DNA of 64,000 nucleotides. It comes from an uncultured Eubacteriales bacterium (GTDB lineage Bacteria; Bacillota; Clostridia; TANB77; CAG-508). The DNA lies in contig CABUJR010000005.1 in NCBI GenBank assembly GCA_902492015.1, forward strand, positions 62,001 to 126,000, written 5' to 3'. Below, piece after piece: positions 35,979 to 45,734 of the stretch (position 1 is its first letter; every line of letters starts with the position of its first letter). The notes under the pieces were generated by a model that was not told where the DNA came from, ran no database searches, and saw only the letters and a program-made list of their open reading frames with translations. A program made the position numbers and the translations under genes.

Positions 35979-36968
35979 TTATATTTCTATAATTTTATCA
36001 TTTTTGTATTTTTTCTTATTTACATCATTAGTATCTGCAAGTATACATCCAAAAACCTCTGTTATTTGCAATTCATCTTTTGTGAATTTTGGCATTTCAC
36101 TATTAGTTACTAATGCAAATTTAAAACCTCTTTTAATCATTTCGAAAACTGCTTTTTTGTTTTTTACAAAATCTTCAAATTTTATTTCAAAATATATCTT
36201 ATCTTGAGCAGCTTGGTTTTCTAAAATTTCTAACAATTGTTCTAATTTCTTTTTCTTTTTTAATAAGCCTGTAGCAAAATCTACTACATATATTTTATTA
36301 AAATTTCCATTTAATATTTCTTTTAAAACCTCATTTGCTATCATCGGATATTCAACAAATAACCTATCTTCTCCTATTACATCTGTTTCAAAAGTCTCTT
36401 CAATTATTTGTTTACTAAATATTTCTGGAAATTCGAAATTATATAAAAGTTTAACACGATACATATTATCTTCTATTTTTTTTAGTGTTATTTCAAAATC
36501 TTTAGTCGAATCATATAAATTTAATAGATGATTTATTTTATCTAAATCTGATTCTACTAAATTTGAAAATTCTTTTATAAAATTTTTAGTATCTGGATTT
36601 CTTAAATTGTATTTTTTTTCTCTTTTCTCTGATATTAATTTTATAACCTCAGATATCTCAACATTTTTTCTAACATAATCAAAATAAAAGAAATATTGAA
36701 ATAATTCTTGTGTATAATCTATAAGCTCTGTTTTATCTGGAAGTTCTTCTCTTAAAGTTTCAGCTTTTACTTTTATAGCCTCATAAATTCTTCTATGAAA
36801 TATTCTAATATTATTATCTACTCCATAATTATAATATCTAGAATCTATATAAGCTTGTATCAGTTCATCAGCTACTTCTCTATCATATTTACTTTTTAAT
36901 ATCATACTAAAATATTTTTTAAATCTTTTTTGAGTATCAGTAATATGTTTTTGGACTATATTATTCAT
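35979..36968 (-). CDS. Unknown 329-residue cytoplasmic protein of the AAA+ operon
   Basis: No family was recognised with confidence. The first 200 residues are charged helices. The last 110 (FNKIYVVDFATGLLKKK, KIYFEIKFEDFVKNKKAVF, RGFKFALVTNSEM) have an alternating beta/alpha pattern faintly like an EAL or receiver-type fold, but no catalytic residues stand out. AAAGGAG precedes the ATG. It lies 16 bp upstream of the McrB-type ATPase gene and 15 bp downstream of an exported protein. The tight spacing implies a dedicated partner of the ATPase. There is no signal peptide. Confidence 0.65.
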   Translation of the reverse strand: MNNIVQKHITDTQKRFKKYFSMILKSKYDREVADELIQAYIDSRYYNYGVDNNIRIFHRRIYEAIKVKAETLREELPDKTELIDYTQELFQYFFYFDYVRKNVEISEVIKLISEKREKKYNLRNPDTKNFIKEFSNLVESDLDKINHLLNLYDSTKDFEITLKKIEDNMYRVKLLYNFEFPEIFSKQIIEETFETDVIGEDRLFVEYPMIANEVLKEILNGNFNKIYVVDFATGLLKKKKKLEQLLEILENQAAQDKIYFEIKFEDFVKNKKAVFEMIKRGFKFALVTNSEMPKFTKDELQITEVFGCILADTNDVNKKKYKNDKIIEI

Positions 36969-36983
36969 TTTATCTCCTTTAAA

Positions 36984-38012
36984 TTATGTATAACTTACAT
37001 TAACAACTTGTTCTGCATTTTCTCCAAAAGGATATGTATAATTCTTAGAAGCATCTATCTTATAAAACTTTACAACTTTACTTTCTTCTGCATCTATTTT
37101 AAATTTTATAGAATTAACATAATTAAAATTGTTTTTATCCACATAAGTGGTATCTCCATTTTCATCTGCTATAAGATATATATTAGAAGTTGTATCCATC
37201 ACAATTTTATTAGGATCAAAACCAAGTGTTATAATCATTGAATGACATTTTTCTTTATCAGCATCTGATAGTGCAACATATTCTGCTATTGTTATTCTAC
37301 TATTTTGTGCATGACTTCCAAAAGCCTCATCAACTATATAATAATCTAAAGTATTTGTTATTCTCACTTCTAAATAAGGTCTGTATGCTTCGTCTTCAAC
37401 CACATAAGACATACCCAAATTTCCTATATTAATTTTAAACTCACCTTTCAAAGTTTCCTCATAAGGCGAAGTTGAATGAGCTTCAATTTTTATATATATA
37501 TAATCATTATCTTCTAATTTTATATTATTTTTAGGTGTAATTGAAACATTGAAATAGTCTCTATTATTTGCAGAAGTTCTAATCACACCAGAGGTTTTGC
37601 TGATATAGAAATCTATTAATGCCTCTTTATTATCATATTTTTTTCCATCACTATGATAAACTTCATAATCATAAGTAATATCATACTCTATATCATCTTT
37701 TGACACTTCAATATTGTTTTTCCTACTATTCATATTAACTGTTATTTCGTAAGCATCAACACCAGACCAGTTATCAGCCTCAAAATATGCTGTAGTATTA
37801 TTTAATTTATCACTTCTAAAGTAAAATTCTTTAGAACTTAAATAATAACTTCTAATAACAGAATAAACATATCTAGAGAAAGTAACTGAAGCAGGTACTA
37901 TAACTCTTATAATTTGTATAATTATGAATATAAGTATAATAAATAGAATTAACTTTTTTATACCCATATTTTTTCTTCTTATTCTAGTTCTAGTCTTTTT
38001 TCTTTCTCTCAA
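36984..38012 (-). CDS. Membrane-anchored extracytoplasmic protein of the AAA+ operon
   Basis: This 342-residue protein begins with a very basic stretch (RERKKTRTRIRRKNMG), then a hydrophobic helix (LILFIILIFIIIQIIRVIV) and SVTFSRYVYSVIRS. It resembles the signal regions of neighbouring TasA-like proteins but without a clean cleavage motif. The remaining 280 residues are predicted beta-rich and extracytoplasmic. The start is TTG after GAGGATGAG; the ATG at codon 16 has no ribosome site. It is cotranscribed with the AAA+ module and may be its outer subunit. No catalytic motif was seen. Confidence 0.7.
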   Translation of the reverse strand: MRERKKTRTRIRRKNMGIKKLILFIILIFIIIQIIRVIVPASVTFSRYVYSVIRSYYLSSKEFYFRSDKLNNTTAYFEADNWSGVDAYEITVNMNSRKNNIEVSKDDIEYDITYDYEVYHSDGKKYDNKEALIDFYISKTSGVIRTSANNRDYFNVSITPKNNIKLEDNDYIYIKIEAHSTSPYEETLKGEFKINIGNLGMSYVVEDEAYRPYLEVRITNTLDYYIVDEAFGSHAQNSRITIAEYVALSDADKEKCHSMIITLGFDPNKIVMDTTSNIYLIADENGDTTYVDKNNFNYVNSIKFKIDAEESKVVKFYKIDASKNYTYPFGENAEQVVNVSYT

Positions 38013-38030
38013 TTCTACTCATCCTCTTAA

Positions 38031-38606
38031 TTAATCTATAATTTGTTTAGAATCTATTGAAATTTCAATACACTCTATAATATCCTGATATTCTATTCCT
38101 TTAAATTCTTCTGGAAATTCTATTACTAGAGTATATGTATTTGTATATCCTTGTGTATAAGAAAATTCTTGTTTATCCTCAACTAATTGTTTAAAGTATG
38201 TTGCATCTTCATCTTGAGTTATTATTGGAATTTCAATAATATCATCTGAATTTGCATTATCAGCACTTTGGTTCATATATAACTTATATTCCAAAGGCAA
38301 ATTTGTAGTTGTTCTTATTTTTAAAGTATATTCCATATCTGTTTCAGAAATTATGTCATTTCCTTCATCATCTACATAATAATTAGAGATTGAAAATTCA
38401 CATTTTTGAGTACTACCAGGAAGCATATCATCTAAAGAAATTACTTTAGATGTATATTCATCTTTTAGCAAATAAAAAGCAACATCAATATCCGCACTTG
38501 AATTTGCTTCAGATTCATACAAAGAATATGAGCTAAAAATTAGCTTATAAAGCACCAATAAAATAGCAAGAATTATTAATAGCTTTATTCTTCGCTTTAT
38601 TCGCAT
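38031..38606 (-). CDS. Small exported TasA-like protein of the AAA+ operon
   Basis: This protein of about 191 residues has a basic N-terminus, a hydrophobic helix (LLIILAILLVLYKLIF), and SSYSLYESEANSSADIDVAF, which resembles the SxYSxY cleavage zones of SipW substrates. The extracytoplasmic part is beta-rich (DMEYTLKIRTTTNLPLEYKL). AAAGGA lies six bases before the ATG at 38606, so the ATG twelve codons earlier is rejected. It lies 66 bp after a signal peptidase gene. It is probably a minor fibre or surface subunit, by analogy only. Confidence 0.7.
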   Translation of the reverse strand: MRIKRRIKLLIILAILLVLYKLIFSSYSLYESEANSSADIDVAFYLLKDEYTSKVISLDDMLPGSTQKCEFSISNYYVDDEGNDIISETDMEYTLKIRTTTNLPLEYKLYMNQSADNANSDDIIEIPIITQDEDATYFKQLVEDKQEFSYTQGYTNTYTLVIEFPEEFKGIEYQDIIECIEISIDSKQIID

Positions 38607-38672
38607 TGCTTTCCTTTCTCTTAAGTATTTTCCTCTAATCATAACCTTCTTTTACATCCTCTTTCGCATAAT

Positions 38673-39149
38673 CTATTTTTTTCTAAAAAACAAAACTTTT
38701 ATAACAATTACAGTAAATATTATAGCTAAAATAACTTCTGGGCTTCTAAAAACATTCATCCATACTGCCACATTTGATATTATAAAAACTACTTTACCTA
38801 CAACATCATCTTTGGTAATCGGTGTATCTTCTGAATTGTTTGCATCTCCTTTTGTTGTAATTTTATTATCTTCCATCTTTATTACTCTATGTGTTACAAA
38901 ATCATCTCCACTTTTATAAGTAATAATATCATTCACTTCTACATCTTGTGTTAACTTAACTATAACTATATCTTTTATTTGAATTGTGTCTGTCATACTT
39001 CCAGTGATAACTTGAAATATTGTATATCCACAAAAATTAATATATTTTTTTCCAAATATTTTTATTTGTGAATAGCAAAATAATAGTATTATTAAAATAA
39101 GTATTAATATAATTGCTACAAAATCAATTTTTTTTAGTTTTTCTTTCAT
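38673..39149 (-). CDS. Compact SipW-type signal peptidase I
   Basis: This 158-residue protease has an N-terminal helix, the Ser motif FQVITGSMTDTIQIKDIVIV, the His motif DDFVTHRVIKM, the Asp motif KITTKGDANNSEDTPIT and a C-terminal membrane helix. All three catalytic positions of the ER/SipW type are present, so it should be active. It is one of three signal-peptidase-fold proteins in this operon. It lies directly after the RSTFSKY-type protein and before another exported protein, which are its probable substrates. A GGAG site precedes the ATG. Confidence 0.9.
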   Translation of the reverse strand: MKEKLKKIDFVAIILILILIILLFCYSQIKIFGKKYINFCGYTIFQVITGSMTDTIQIKDIVIVKLTQDVEVNDIITYKSGDDFVTHRVIKMEDNKITTKGDANNSEDTPITKDDVVGKVVFIISNVAVWMNVFRSPEVILAIIFTVIVIKVLFFRKK

Positions 39150-39161
39150 TTCTACTCCAAA

Positions 39162-39785
39162 TTAATTGCCTGTATATTGTATAACATTTACTTTAATAGG
39201 TAAGCTTATTATATTACCAGAAATTTTACCAATTTCTGAATCTTTTTCATTATTAGCTTCATTATTTTCCCATTCAACAAAAATTCTTATTGTATCTAGT
39301 CTTTCATTTTCATTTGTTGATTGAATTTCTGCTAATTTTTTTATTCTTTCTACAACTTCTGGCCCATCAGGATCTGAAGTTATTGTTAAGTCTTTTCCAT
39401 TTATTTCTTGAATATCTGTTATTTTTATATTAACATCTGGCATACTTATATTAGTATCATCTACTTCAATGGTATAATCTATCGAAACATCAGTATCTGT
39501 TGGATCTATTACTAAATCAAAATAACCTTTCATACCTGGAGCAACATTTGGATATTTTACATGTGGTGAATTATCCCAATCCCAATAAACTTTATCCATA
39601 TCAAACTTTGTTGATGTTTCTTCTGTGGTAATATCTGTATCATTAAGTTTTATCACCCATTTTCCCACATCTTCGTTAATTACCGCTGTTGCTGTATTAG
39701 TATATTTTGAAAATGTTGACCTTAATATAAGTACAAGTAAAATTAATATTAAAATAAAAATTACAAATTTTGTTTTTTTATTCAC
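39162..39785 (-). CDS. TasA-like exported protein, RSTFSKY signal type
   Basis: This 207-residue protein has a hydrophobic core ending LILRSTFSKYTNTAT, then a beta-rich domain. It is clearly paralogous to the protein at 29657-30280. The shared features include the signal, VxxWVIKLNDTDIT-like strands, and RIFVEWENNEANNEKD near the C-terminus. The VAPGMKGYFDLVI segment is typical of the TasA/CalY superfamily, in which such strands build a jelly-roll. The start is GTG. It is the second gene of the operon, between an inactive-looking and an active-looking signal peptidase. Confidence 0.8.
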   Translation of the reverse strand: MNKKTKFVIFILILILLVLILRSTFSKYTNTATAVINEDVGKWVIKLNDTDITTEETSTKFDMDKVYWDWDNSPHVKYPNVAPGMKGYFDLVIDPTDTDVSIDYTIEVDDTNISMPDVNIKITDIQEINGKDLTITSDPDGPEVVERIKKLAEIQSTNENERLDTIRIFVEWENNEANNEKDSEIGKISGNIISLPIKVNVIQYTGN

Positions 39786-39797
39786 TACCTATATCAC

Positions 39798-40961
39798 CTA
39801 TTTTTTATTTTTTTCAGCTTCAAGTTTTTTCTTTTTAGCTTCAATTAAAGCTTTCTTTTCTTCTGGAGACATTGCTTTTAATTTAGCTTCTAGAAGAGCT
39901 TTTTTCTCCTCAGGAGACATCGCCTTCATTTTTTCTTCAACTAAAGCTCTTTTTTCTTCATCAGTTAAACTTCTTTTTTCTTTTGCTTGTTTTTCATTTT
40001 TAGTTTCTGATTTAACTTTTTCTTTTTCCTCTACTTTATTTTCTTGTATTTTTTTAGTTTCTAGTTTTTCTTTCTTTTCAGATGACTTTTTATCTGCATT
40101 ATCATTTTCATCAATGTTTTCTTTTTCATTATCTAGAATTTTTGTTTCTTCTTTTTCTTCACTATCTTTTTGTTCTTTTACTTCTGCTTTTTTCGCATTA
40201 ACTTTTTTATCTACATTTTCTTCAGTAGTATTATCACTTTTTTCTTTTACATCTTTATCTTCTTTGTTTTTTTGCTTTTTAGATTTCTTTTCAGTCTTAA
40301 CATCATTCTCTTCATTTTCGGCATTGTCCATATTTTCTTCCGTCTTTTTTGTTTTTTTCTTTTCTCCTGAATCTGACTTTTTATTTTTTGAAGATTTTTG
40401 TTTAGAAGGTTTCTTTTCTGTTTCATCTTCTGCCCCACTAACTTCAAGAATAATTGAATATACTGTATATAAAAACGCTATTAATGATGGGAACACACCT
40501 AAAAATAAGAATCCCCACTTAGATTCTAATAAGCTTAAAACATTTCCCACGCCTGGAATAACTTTTGCTGTTTCTGACTTTCCTATGAAATATGAACTTG
40601 AAAATTTATATTCACCTTGTTCATCTTTTTTTACAGTAAAAGTATATTCTGAATCAGTTACTGGTTCTACTCCTTGAACTTCTGCATAATTAATTGTTGT
40701 TTCTCCACCAACAGTTCTATAGAAGAATATTGTATCTCCTAAACTAACATCAGAAAATTCATTTTTTTCTATTATCACCAAATCACCTTTTGAATAGTCT
40801 GGCTCTAGATCTTCATCAATTATTGGAACTAAAGTCTTTTCTCCAAAAACTGTAACTTTGTAGTCATTATAAGATAATAGACAAATTGTTACAAAAATTA
40901 TCAACAAAATATATGCAATTATTGCAAAATCTTTCAAAAAACAACATATTTTTTTCATCAT
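39798..40961 (-). CDS. Signal-peptidase-like protein lacking the catalytic Ser and His, with repetitive Lys/Glu tail
   Basis: This 387-residue protein is the first gene of the operon. It has the fold layout of SipW-type signal peptidases: an N-terminal helix, a beta domain with YSKGDLVIIEKNEFSDVSLGDT, and a C-terminal helix at about residues 150-170. However, the position of the GSMxP Ser reads TLVPIIDEDLEPD and no THR/THQ His motif follows. It looks like a pseudo-protease. The last 200 residues are a Lys/Glu-rich tail with near repeats (KAMSPEEKKALLEAKL, twice, and a diverged third). It could bind substrates, or partners such as the AAA+ module. AAGGAAAGAT precedes the start. Confidence 0.75.
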   Translation of the reverse strand: MMKKICCFLKDFAIIAYILLIIFVTICLLSYNDYKVTVFGEKTLVPIIDEDLEPDYSKGDLVIIEKNEFSDVSLGDTIFFYRTVGGETTINYAEVQGVEPVTDSEYTFTVKKDEQGEYKFSSSYFIGKSETAKVIPGVGNVLSLLESKWGFLFLGVFPSLIAFLYTVYSIILEVSGAEDETEKKPSKQKSSKNKKSDSGEKKKTKKTEENMDNAENEENDVKTEKKSKKQKNKEDKDVKEKSDNTTEENVDKKVNAKKAEVKEQKDSEEKEETKILDNEKENIDENDNADKKSSEKKEKLETKKIQENKVEEKEKVKSETKNEKQAKEKRSLTDEEKRALVEEKMKAMSPEEKKALLEAKLKAMSPEEKKALIEAKKKKLEAEKNKK

Positions 40962-40994
40962 ATCTTTCCTTCTAAACCCAATATTATAATTTAG

Positions 40995-41023
40995 AGTATA
41001 TCATTAATAGACCTATATTTCAA
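40995..41023 (-). promoter_or_regulatory. Promoter of the ten-gene export/AAA+ operon
   Basis: On the minus strand TTGAAA (41023-41018), a 17-base spacer and TATACT (41000-40995) lie 34 bases upstream of the start of the first gene. Confidence 0.7.
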
Positions 41024-41112
41024 TGAATTTTATGTTTCATTTGGTTATAATTTTAGTAACAAAAATGTAACAAAAATGTAATGTTTTTTTGTTTATTTGC
41101 GAAAAAAATCCA

Positions 41113-41141
41113 TTTACTTTTTTTTTCTGTTATATTATAAT
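41113..41141 (+). promoter_or_regulatory. Promoter of the acidic repetitive protein gene
   Basis: TTTACT (41113-41118), a 17-base T-rich spacer and a perfect TATAAT (41136-41141) lie about 55 bases before the ATG at 41197. The -35 is weak. Confidence 0.5.
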
Positions 41142-41196
41142 ATTTTATATAATTATGGAATTAATTGAATTATTCTGTCGATATGGAGGTTTTAAA

Positions 41197-44100
41197 ATGG
41201 CAATAAAGTCTGAAGAAAAAAATGAAAATGCAGTAGTATCAAAGAAAATGCCTAGTCTAGTTATTAGTAGAAAACATAAGGTTTCAAATGTTGATGCTTC
41301 TATTGCTAATGTTTCTTCAAAAAAAGCAAAAAGAACGGTAGTTAGAAAAAATAAGAAAAACTCTAATAATATTAATTTAGAAGCCCCAGAAATAAAAGAA
41401 GTTCAAGAGGTTCAAAAAGTTGTTTCAGAAATAGCTGAAGAAGTTTCTAACACAAACATTGTTGCTAATAAAAAACAAGGAAAAATTGAAGTAACAATTC
41501 CTCTAGAAGCTGTTACTTCAAAAATAAATGAAAAAATTGATAATAAAGAACTTACTAACGAAATTAGCGATGACAATAAAGATATTACTAAACAAATCAA
41601 TATTAATAAAACTAATATCTTATCAGCTAGTAATGATGCTAATACATCAATTACAAACAAAGAAATTGTTAAAGAAGTTTCTGAAACTCATAATTCTGAT
41701 ATAGATGAAATTTCTGATGAAATAAAAAATCATGAAGATGAAAAAGAAAAAAAATCACCAACTGTTATAACTCCAGATTATACTGTGCATAAATCAAGAA
41801 TATCAAGAAGAAATTTATCTTTTAATTTGAATAAAAATCTTGATAATATTGTTATTACAAATCCAAAAGAAAAGGAACTTGATATTTCAATAAATCAAAA
41901 TGCACCTTTCTTCTATGAGCCATCAGTTTTTCAAAAATTTAATATTGATGTAATAGACGCTGATTCTGATAAAGAAATTGATGATGAAATTATTGACTCA
42001 CAAATCGGTGCTATACCTGAGAAAGATATAAAGCAAGATGAATTTAATTCTGAAAGTGACATTGATGATACTAATTATAATAACAATAATGATGATAATG
42101 ATGATGTTGTTGATAACAATATAAATGTAGATATTCAAGATACTTCTAATGAAACTGATGCTACAACTCCAGAGCCAGAAGAACTTATAGAAAATAACGA
42201 AGATGACATTAATGAAGAATCTGATCAATTAGAAGCAGAATTAGATAATATTCTTACTGAGTTAATAAGAAAAGAAATTGAGATTTCAAACGAGGTTGAT
42301 ACTACTAGTGAATCTTCTGAAAATGCAGATACTATCAATGAAGTTACAGAAAAAAATGAAAACTCAGATACTTCTATAGAAGAAGCTATCAATGAAATTT
42401 CTGAAATTATTGAAATAAAAGATGAACAAGATAAAAAACTAGAAGAAGATGAAATTTTTGAAGATGAAATTAATAACCAATCAGAAATTATCAATCTTCC
42501 TATTAATGAAAAAACACAAGAAAACATTGATAAATCTGAATTTCTTGATGATATATCAGATGATATTAAAACTGATGATACAAATTCAATAAATCTTGAA
42601 AATGCTGATATTGAAGAAAGTTCTAAAGCTGAAATCAAAAATATTGAAGAAGTTGAAAATATTGAAGATAACGAAAATATTAATATTGAGGATAGCAATA
42701 TTTTAGAAGATATAATTAATGATGTTGATAATTCAGAATTATTAGATGACATTATTAACACTGCTGGTAATACTGATTTCCTTGATGAATTGCTTGAAAA
42801 TGATGTTGATTCTAACTTATATGAAGAAGAAAACGAATCTGTTAAAGAAAATGAAATTTTAGATAAAAAAATTGATGATGTTGATAGTGTTGAGATTATG
42901 AAAGAAGCAGCAGATAACATTACTGATTCAAAAAATATTCAAACAGAAGAGTCTGCCCCATTTTTTGATAGCTCAATTCCAAAAATGAATGCTGAAATAA
43001 ATAAAAATAGTTCTTCAAGCTTTACAAAAAAATCAACTTTCTCTAATTTTTCAAACATTTTTAAGAAATTCACTTTTGATGAAGCTAATTTTAAAAATAC
43101 AATATCAAATCAATTAGAACCTATCTCAATTTCTAATCCAGATTTAGTAAACAATCAAAATGTATTAGAGAACTTAGAAAATACAAAAAAATCTGTAAAA
43201 GAATTAGAAGTTTCTGCAGCACCAGCAACTTTGATTATTCCTACTGTAAACACAGATGAAAATCAATTTTCTTCTGCTAATGAAATAAATAACAGTTCTA
43301 GTGATGTTTCTGAATTTTATAATATCATAACTCCTGCTTCATTAGATACAAAGCCTGATTCTGATGATTATGAAGAAAATTATAGTGAAAAATATGAAGA
43401 ATCACAAGAAGAAACACAAATTTCTAATGAAAATATAGAAAGTGAAAATTCTCAAAATAATGATATTTCAGAAAATATAGATGATATTAATATTGGCGAT
43501 ATTGATATTGATGATATTTCTATTAATGATTTAGAACTTTTAGATAATATTGAACTTAATGACTTAGATACTCTTTCATCTACAATTAATGAAGATGAAA
43601 TTGATGAAAATTATATAAATGAAAATCCAATACATGATGATACATACTTCGAAAGCTCTAATAACGAAGAAGACTCTTATTTGGATAATGAATTTTTAGA
43701 AGAAGATACTGAGGATAGCTTAGAGGCAGAAAATTACGATTTTGAAAGCAAAAAAATGTCTAACTATTTTTCAGAAGATGATGAATTTTCTATAGAAGAT
43801 TATTTTGGTTTAAAAGATTTAAAAGATGAAATAACTTTAGAAGAAACTGAAGAACAAAGTGAACCTGAAAACATTGAAGAAACTGAGGATACTGATGCTA
43901 TTGAATTTGATAATACTGATGAAACAGATTCTGAGGAATCTCAAGAAGAAAATTCAAAAACAGATATATCTGCTTTCAGTAAATTAATAGAAAACTTCAA
44001 TCAAACAATTTCCACATTATCTGAAAGAATTGCTGACTTAGAAGGATCTAAAAATTCAAATAAAAATTCTTATGATAATAATGAAGATGATGAAACACAA

Positions 44101-45663
44101 ATCGAAATAGTTGATAACCCTGAAGAATCTATTGAAGATAATTCAGAAGATTATGTAGACAGCTCTCCTACTGAAATTATCGATAATGAAGTTGAAACAG
44201 AAAATATTGATGATATTAATGAAAATACTGAGATTGTTGATGATAACAATGCTAACATATTTGACAATATATCTTTAGATGATATTTCTTTAGAAGATAT
44301 TGGAGATATATCTCTAGAAGACATTGAAAATCTTGACAATTCAGATATTGAAATTTCTGATAATCAATCTAATACTCAAGAAGAAGATACAATAGAATTT
44401 GACTTACCTTTAAATGATAATGGAATTACAGATGAACCAAATCTATTTGATAGTATCTCAGTAGATGATATTAATTTAGATGATTTCAGTTTAGAAGATA
44501 TTGAAGAATTTGAAAAAAATCAATCAGAAGATTCTAATAATAATGCAAAAACAGCAAAAGATATTATAACTAAAACTTTTTCTGATGAAAATTCTAATAT
44601 AAATGACAAAATGAAATCAGAATTGTTATCTGAACTTGAAAATAACTCAGATATAGATAAAGCATTATTAGAAAATTCTAATGATGACCTTTCAGATAAT
44701 GCTGTAACATCTGATCTTTATAAAATAATTGATACTTTAGCAGAAACAATTACTCAATTAGAAAGTTCTCCAGATATGGAAGATAAAGTAGAACAGATTG
44801 ATTCTAATGAAATATTAAATGTACCTGCTGAACTTACTGGTGAAGGAAAAGCAATAAATATTCTTATAAACAAAGACGACATTTTCTCTATTTCAATACT
44901 AAATGAAACTTATGAAATTGTGGCTGATTTTGATGGTATATCTGTACTTTCAGAAAATATCCATATATCTACTCCTAAAAAGAATTTCTTTGTAAAGATT
45001 GGAGAAAAATATATAGAAATACACAATAAAAATGATAACTTCCTTGTATATACAAACTTTGAAGATATTGAATTTGCAAATGCTATTAATAATGTCGCTT
45101 TCGCAAAGAAAAATAACAAAATAGAATTAAACATAAAAGAAGCCTTTAAAATATCTTCTACAAATAATATTGTTGAGTTGTCTATGCTAAATACTTCAGT
45201 TGCTGATATAGTAAATGCAAACTCAGATAATTCAGAAAATATAGATGAATCTTCTATATGTGATAATAGAACTCTTCTAATTTCTGAAGAAAGTCAAAAA
45301 GTTTATTTACCATATACTATAGAAGAAGTTATGAAAAAATTACATGATAGTAATGAATATCAAACAGTAGAAGAAGTTATAGAAAAAGAATATACTGTCC
45401 CTCTTGCTACTTTCAAAATGCCTATAATTTCTCGTTTCAAAGAAGCTTATAGATTTATGAGAGTAAAAGAAAAAAGTTCAGTATATGCAGCACTTGACTT
45501 AGCTTTAGAATTAATGTTTACTTCAAATTTAAATCCAGCAGTTATAAGAGCTGCAAAAGATTTAAAAGAATTAAATATATATCTAGATTGTTTATATGAA
45601 AATGAAGTAGATAAATTTGATTGTTTTAAAATTATTTATAAAGTTTTACCAAAAATTAAATAA
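41197..45663 (+). CDS. Acidic, low-complexity 1488-residue protein with small globular C-terminus
   Basis: The ATG at 41197 follows GGAGG with correct spacing, so an in-frame start 36 codons earlier is rejected. Residues 1-130 are basic. About 130-1180 are dominated by Asp, Glu, Asn, Ser and Ile, with recurring units such as DISLEDIGDISLEDIENLD and NSELLDDIINTAGNTDFLDE. About 1220-1330 may form a beta domain (INILINKDDIFSISILNETY). The last 150 residues form a helical domain (SVYAALDLALELMFTSNLNP). There is no signal peptide or membrane helix, so it is probably cytoplasmic and largely disordered. No family was recognised. It is divergent from the export/AAA+ operon and has its own promoter and terminator. 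Confidence 0.8.
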   Translation: MAIKSEEKNENAVVSKKMPSLVISRKHKVSNVDASIANVSSKKAKRTVVRKNKKNSNNINLEAPEIKEVQEVQKVVSEIAEEVSNTNIVANKKQGKIEVTIPLEAVTSKINEKIDNKELTNEISDDNKDITKQININKTNILSASNDANTSITNKEIVKEVSETHNSDIDEISDEIKNHEDEKEKKSPTVITPDYTVHKSRISRRNLSFNLNKNLDNIVITNPKEKELDISINQNAPFFYEPSVFQKFNIDVIDADSDKEIDDEIIDSQIGAIPEKDIKQDEFNSESDIDDTNYNNNNDDNDDVVDNNINVDIQDTSNETDATTPEPEELIENNEDDINEESDQLEAELDNILTELIRKEIEISNEVDTTSESSENADTINEVTEKNENSDTSIEEAINEISEIIEIKDEQDKKLEEDEIFEDEINNQSEIINLPINEKTQENIDKSEFLDDISDDIKTDDTNSINLENADIEESSKAEIKNIEEVENIEDNENINIEDSNILEDIINDVDNSELLDDIINTAGNTDFLDELLENDVDSNLYEEENESVKENEILDKKIDDVDSVEIMKEAADNITDSKNIQTEESAPFFDSSIPKMNAEINKNSSSSFTKKSTFSNFSNIFKKFTFDEANFKNTISNQLEPISISNPDLVNNQNVLENLENTKKSVKELEVSAAPATLIIPTVNTDENQFSSANEINNSSSDVSEFYNIITPASLDTKPDSDDYEENYSEKYEESQEETQISNENIESENSQNNDISENIDDINIGDIDIDDISINDLELLDNIELNDLDTLSSTINEDEIDENYINENPIHDDTYFESSNNEEDSYLDNEFLEEDTEDSLEAENYDFESKKMSNYFSEDDEFSIEDYFGLKDLKDEITLEETEEQSEPENIEETEDTDAIEFDNTDETDSEESQEENSKTDISAFSKLIENFNQTISTLSERIADLEGSKNSNKNSYDNNEDDETQIEIVDNPEESIEDNSEDYVDSSPTEIIDNEVETENIDDINENTEIVDDNNANIFDNISLDDISLEDIGDISLEDIENLDNSDIEISDNQSNTQEEDTIEFDLPLNDNGITDEPNLFDSISVDDINLDDFSLEDIEEFEKNQSEDSNNNAKTAKDIITKTFSDENSNINDKMKSELLSELENNSDIDKALLENSNDDLSDNAVTSDLYKIIDTLAETITQLESSPDMEDKVEQIDSNEILNVPAELTGEGKAINILINKDDIFSISILNETYEIVADFDGISVLSENIHISTPKKNFFVKIGEKYIEIHNKNDNFLVYTNFEDIEFANAINNVAFAKKNNKIELNIKEAFKISSTNNIVELSMLNTSVADIVNANSDNSENIDESSICDNRTLLISEESQKVYLPYTIEEVMKKLHDSNEYQTVEEVIEKEYTVPLATFKMPIISRFKEAYRFMRVKEKSSVYAALDLALELMFTSNLNPAVIRAAKDLKELNIYLDCLYENEVDKFDCFKIIYKVLPKIK

Positions 45664-45734
45664 TAGTTTGAAATAATGCAAATTAAGTGAAACTTCTAAA
45701 TTAGAAATATATCATTTCTTTATAATAAATAAAA

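Noticed and set aside
35979..36968. An EAL phosphodiesterase domain at the C-terminus of the 329-residue protein
   Set aside because: Only a faint beta/alpha pattern is seen and none of the catalytic residues could be placed.
41412..42920. Minus-strand Ser/Ile-rich ORFs inside the acidic-protein gene
   Set aside because: They are reverse-frame shadows of the Asp/Glu/Asn repeats, with no ribosome sites.
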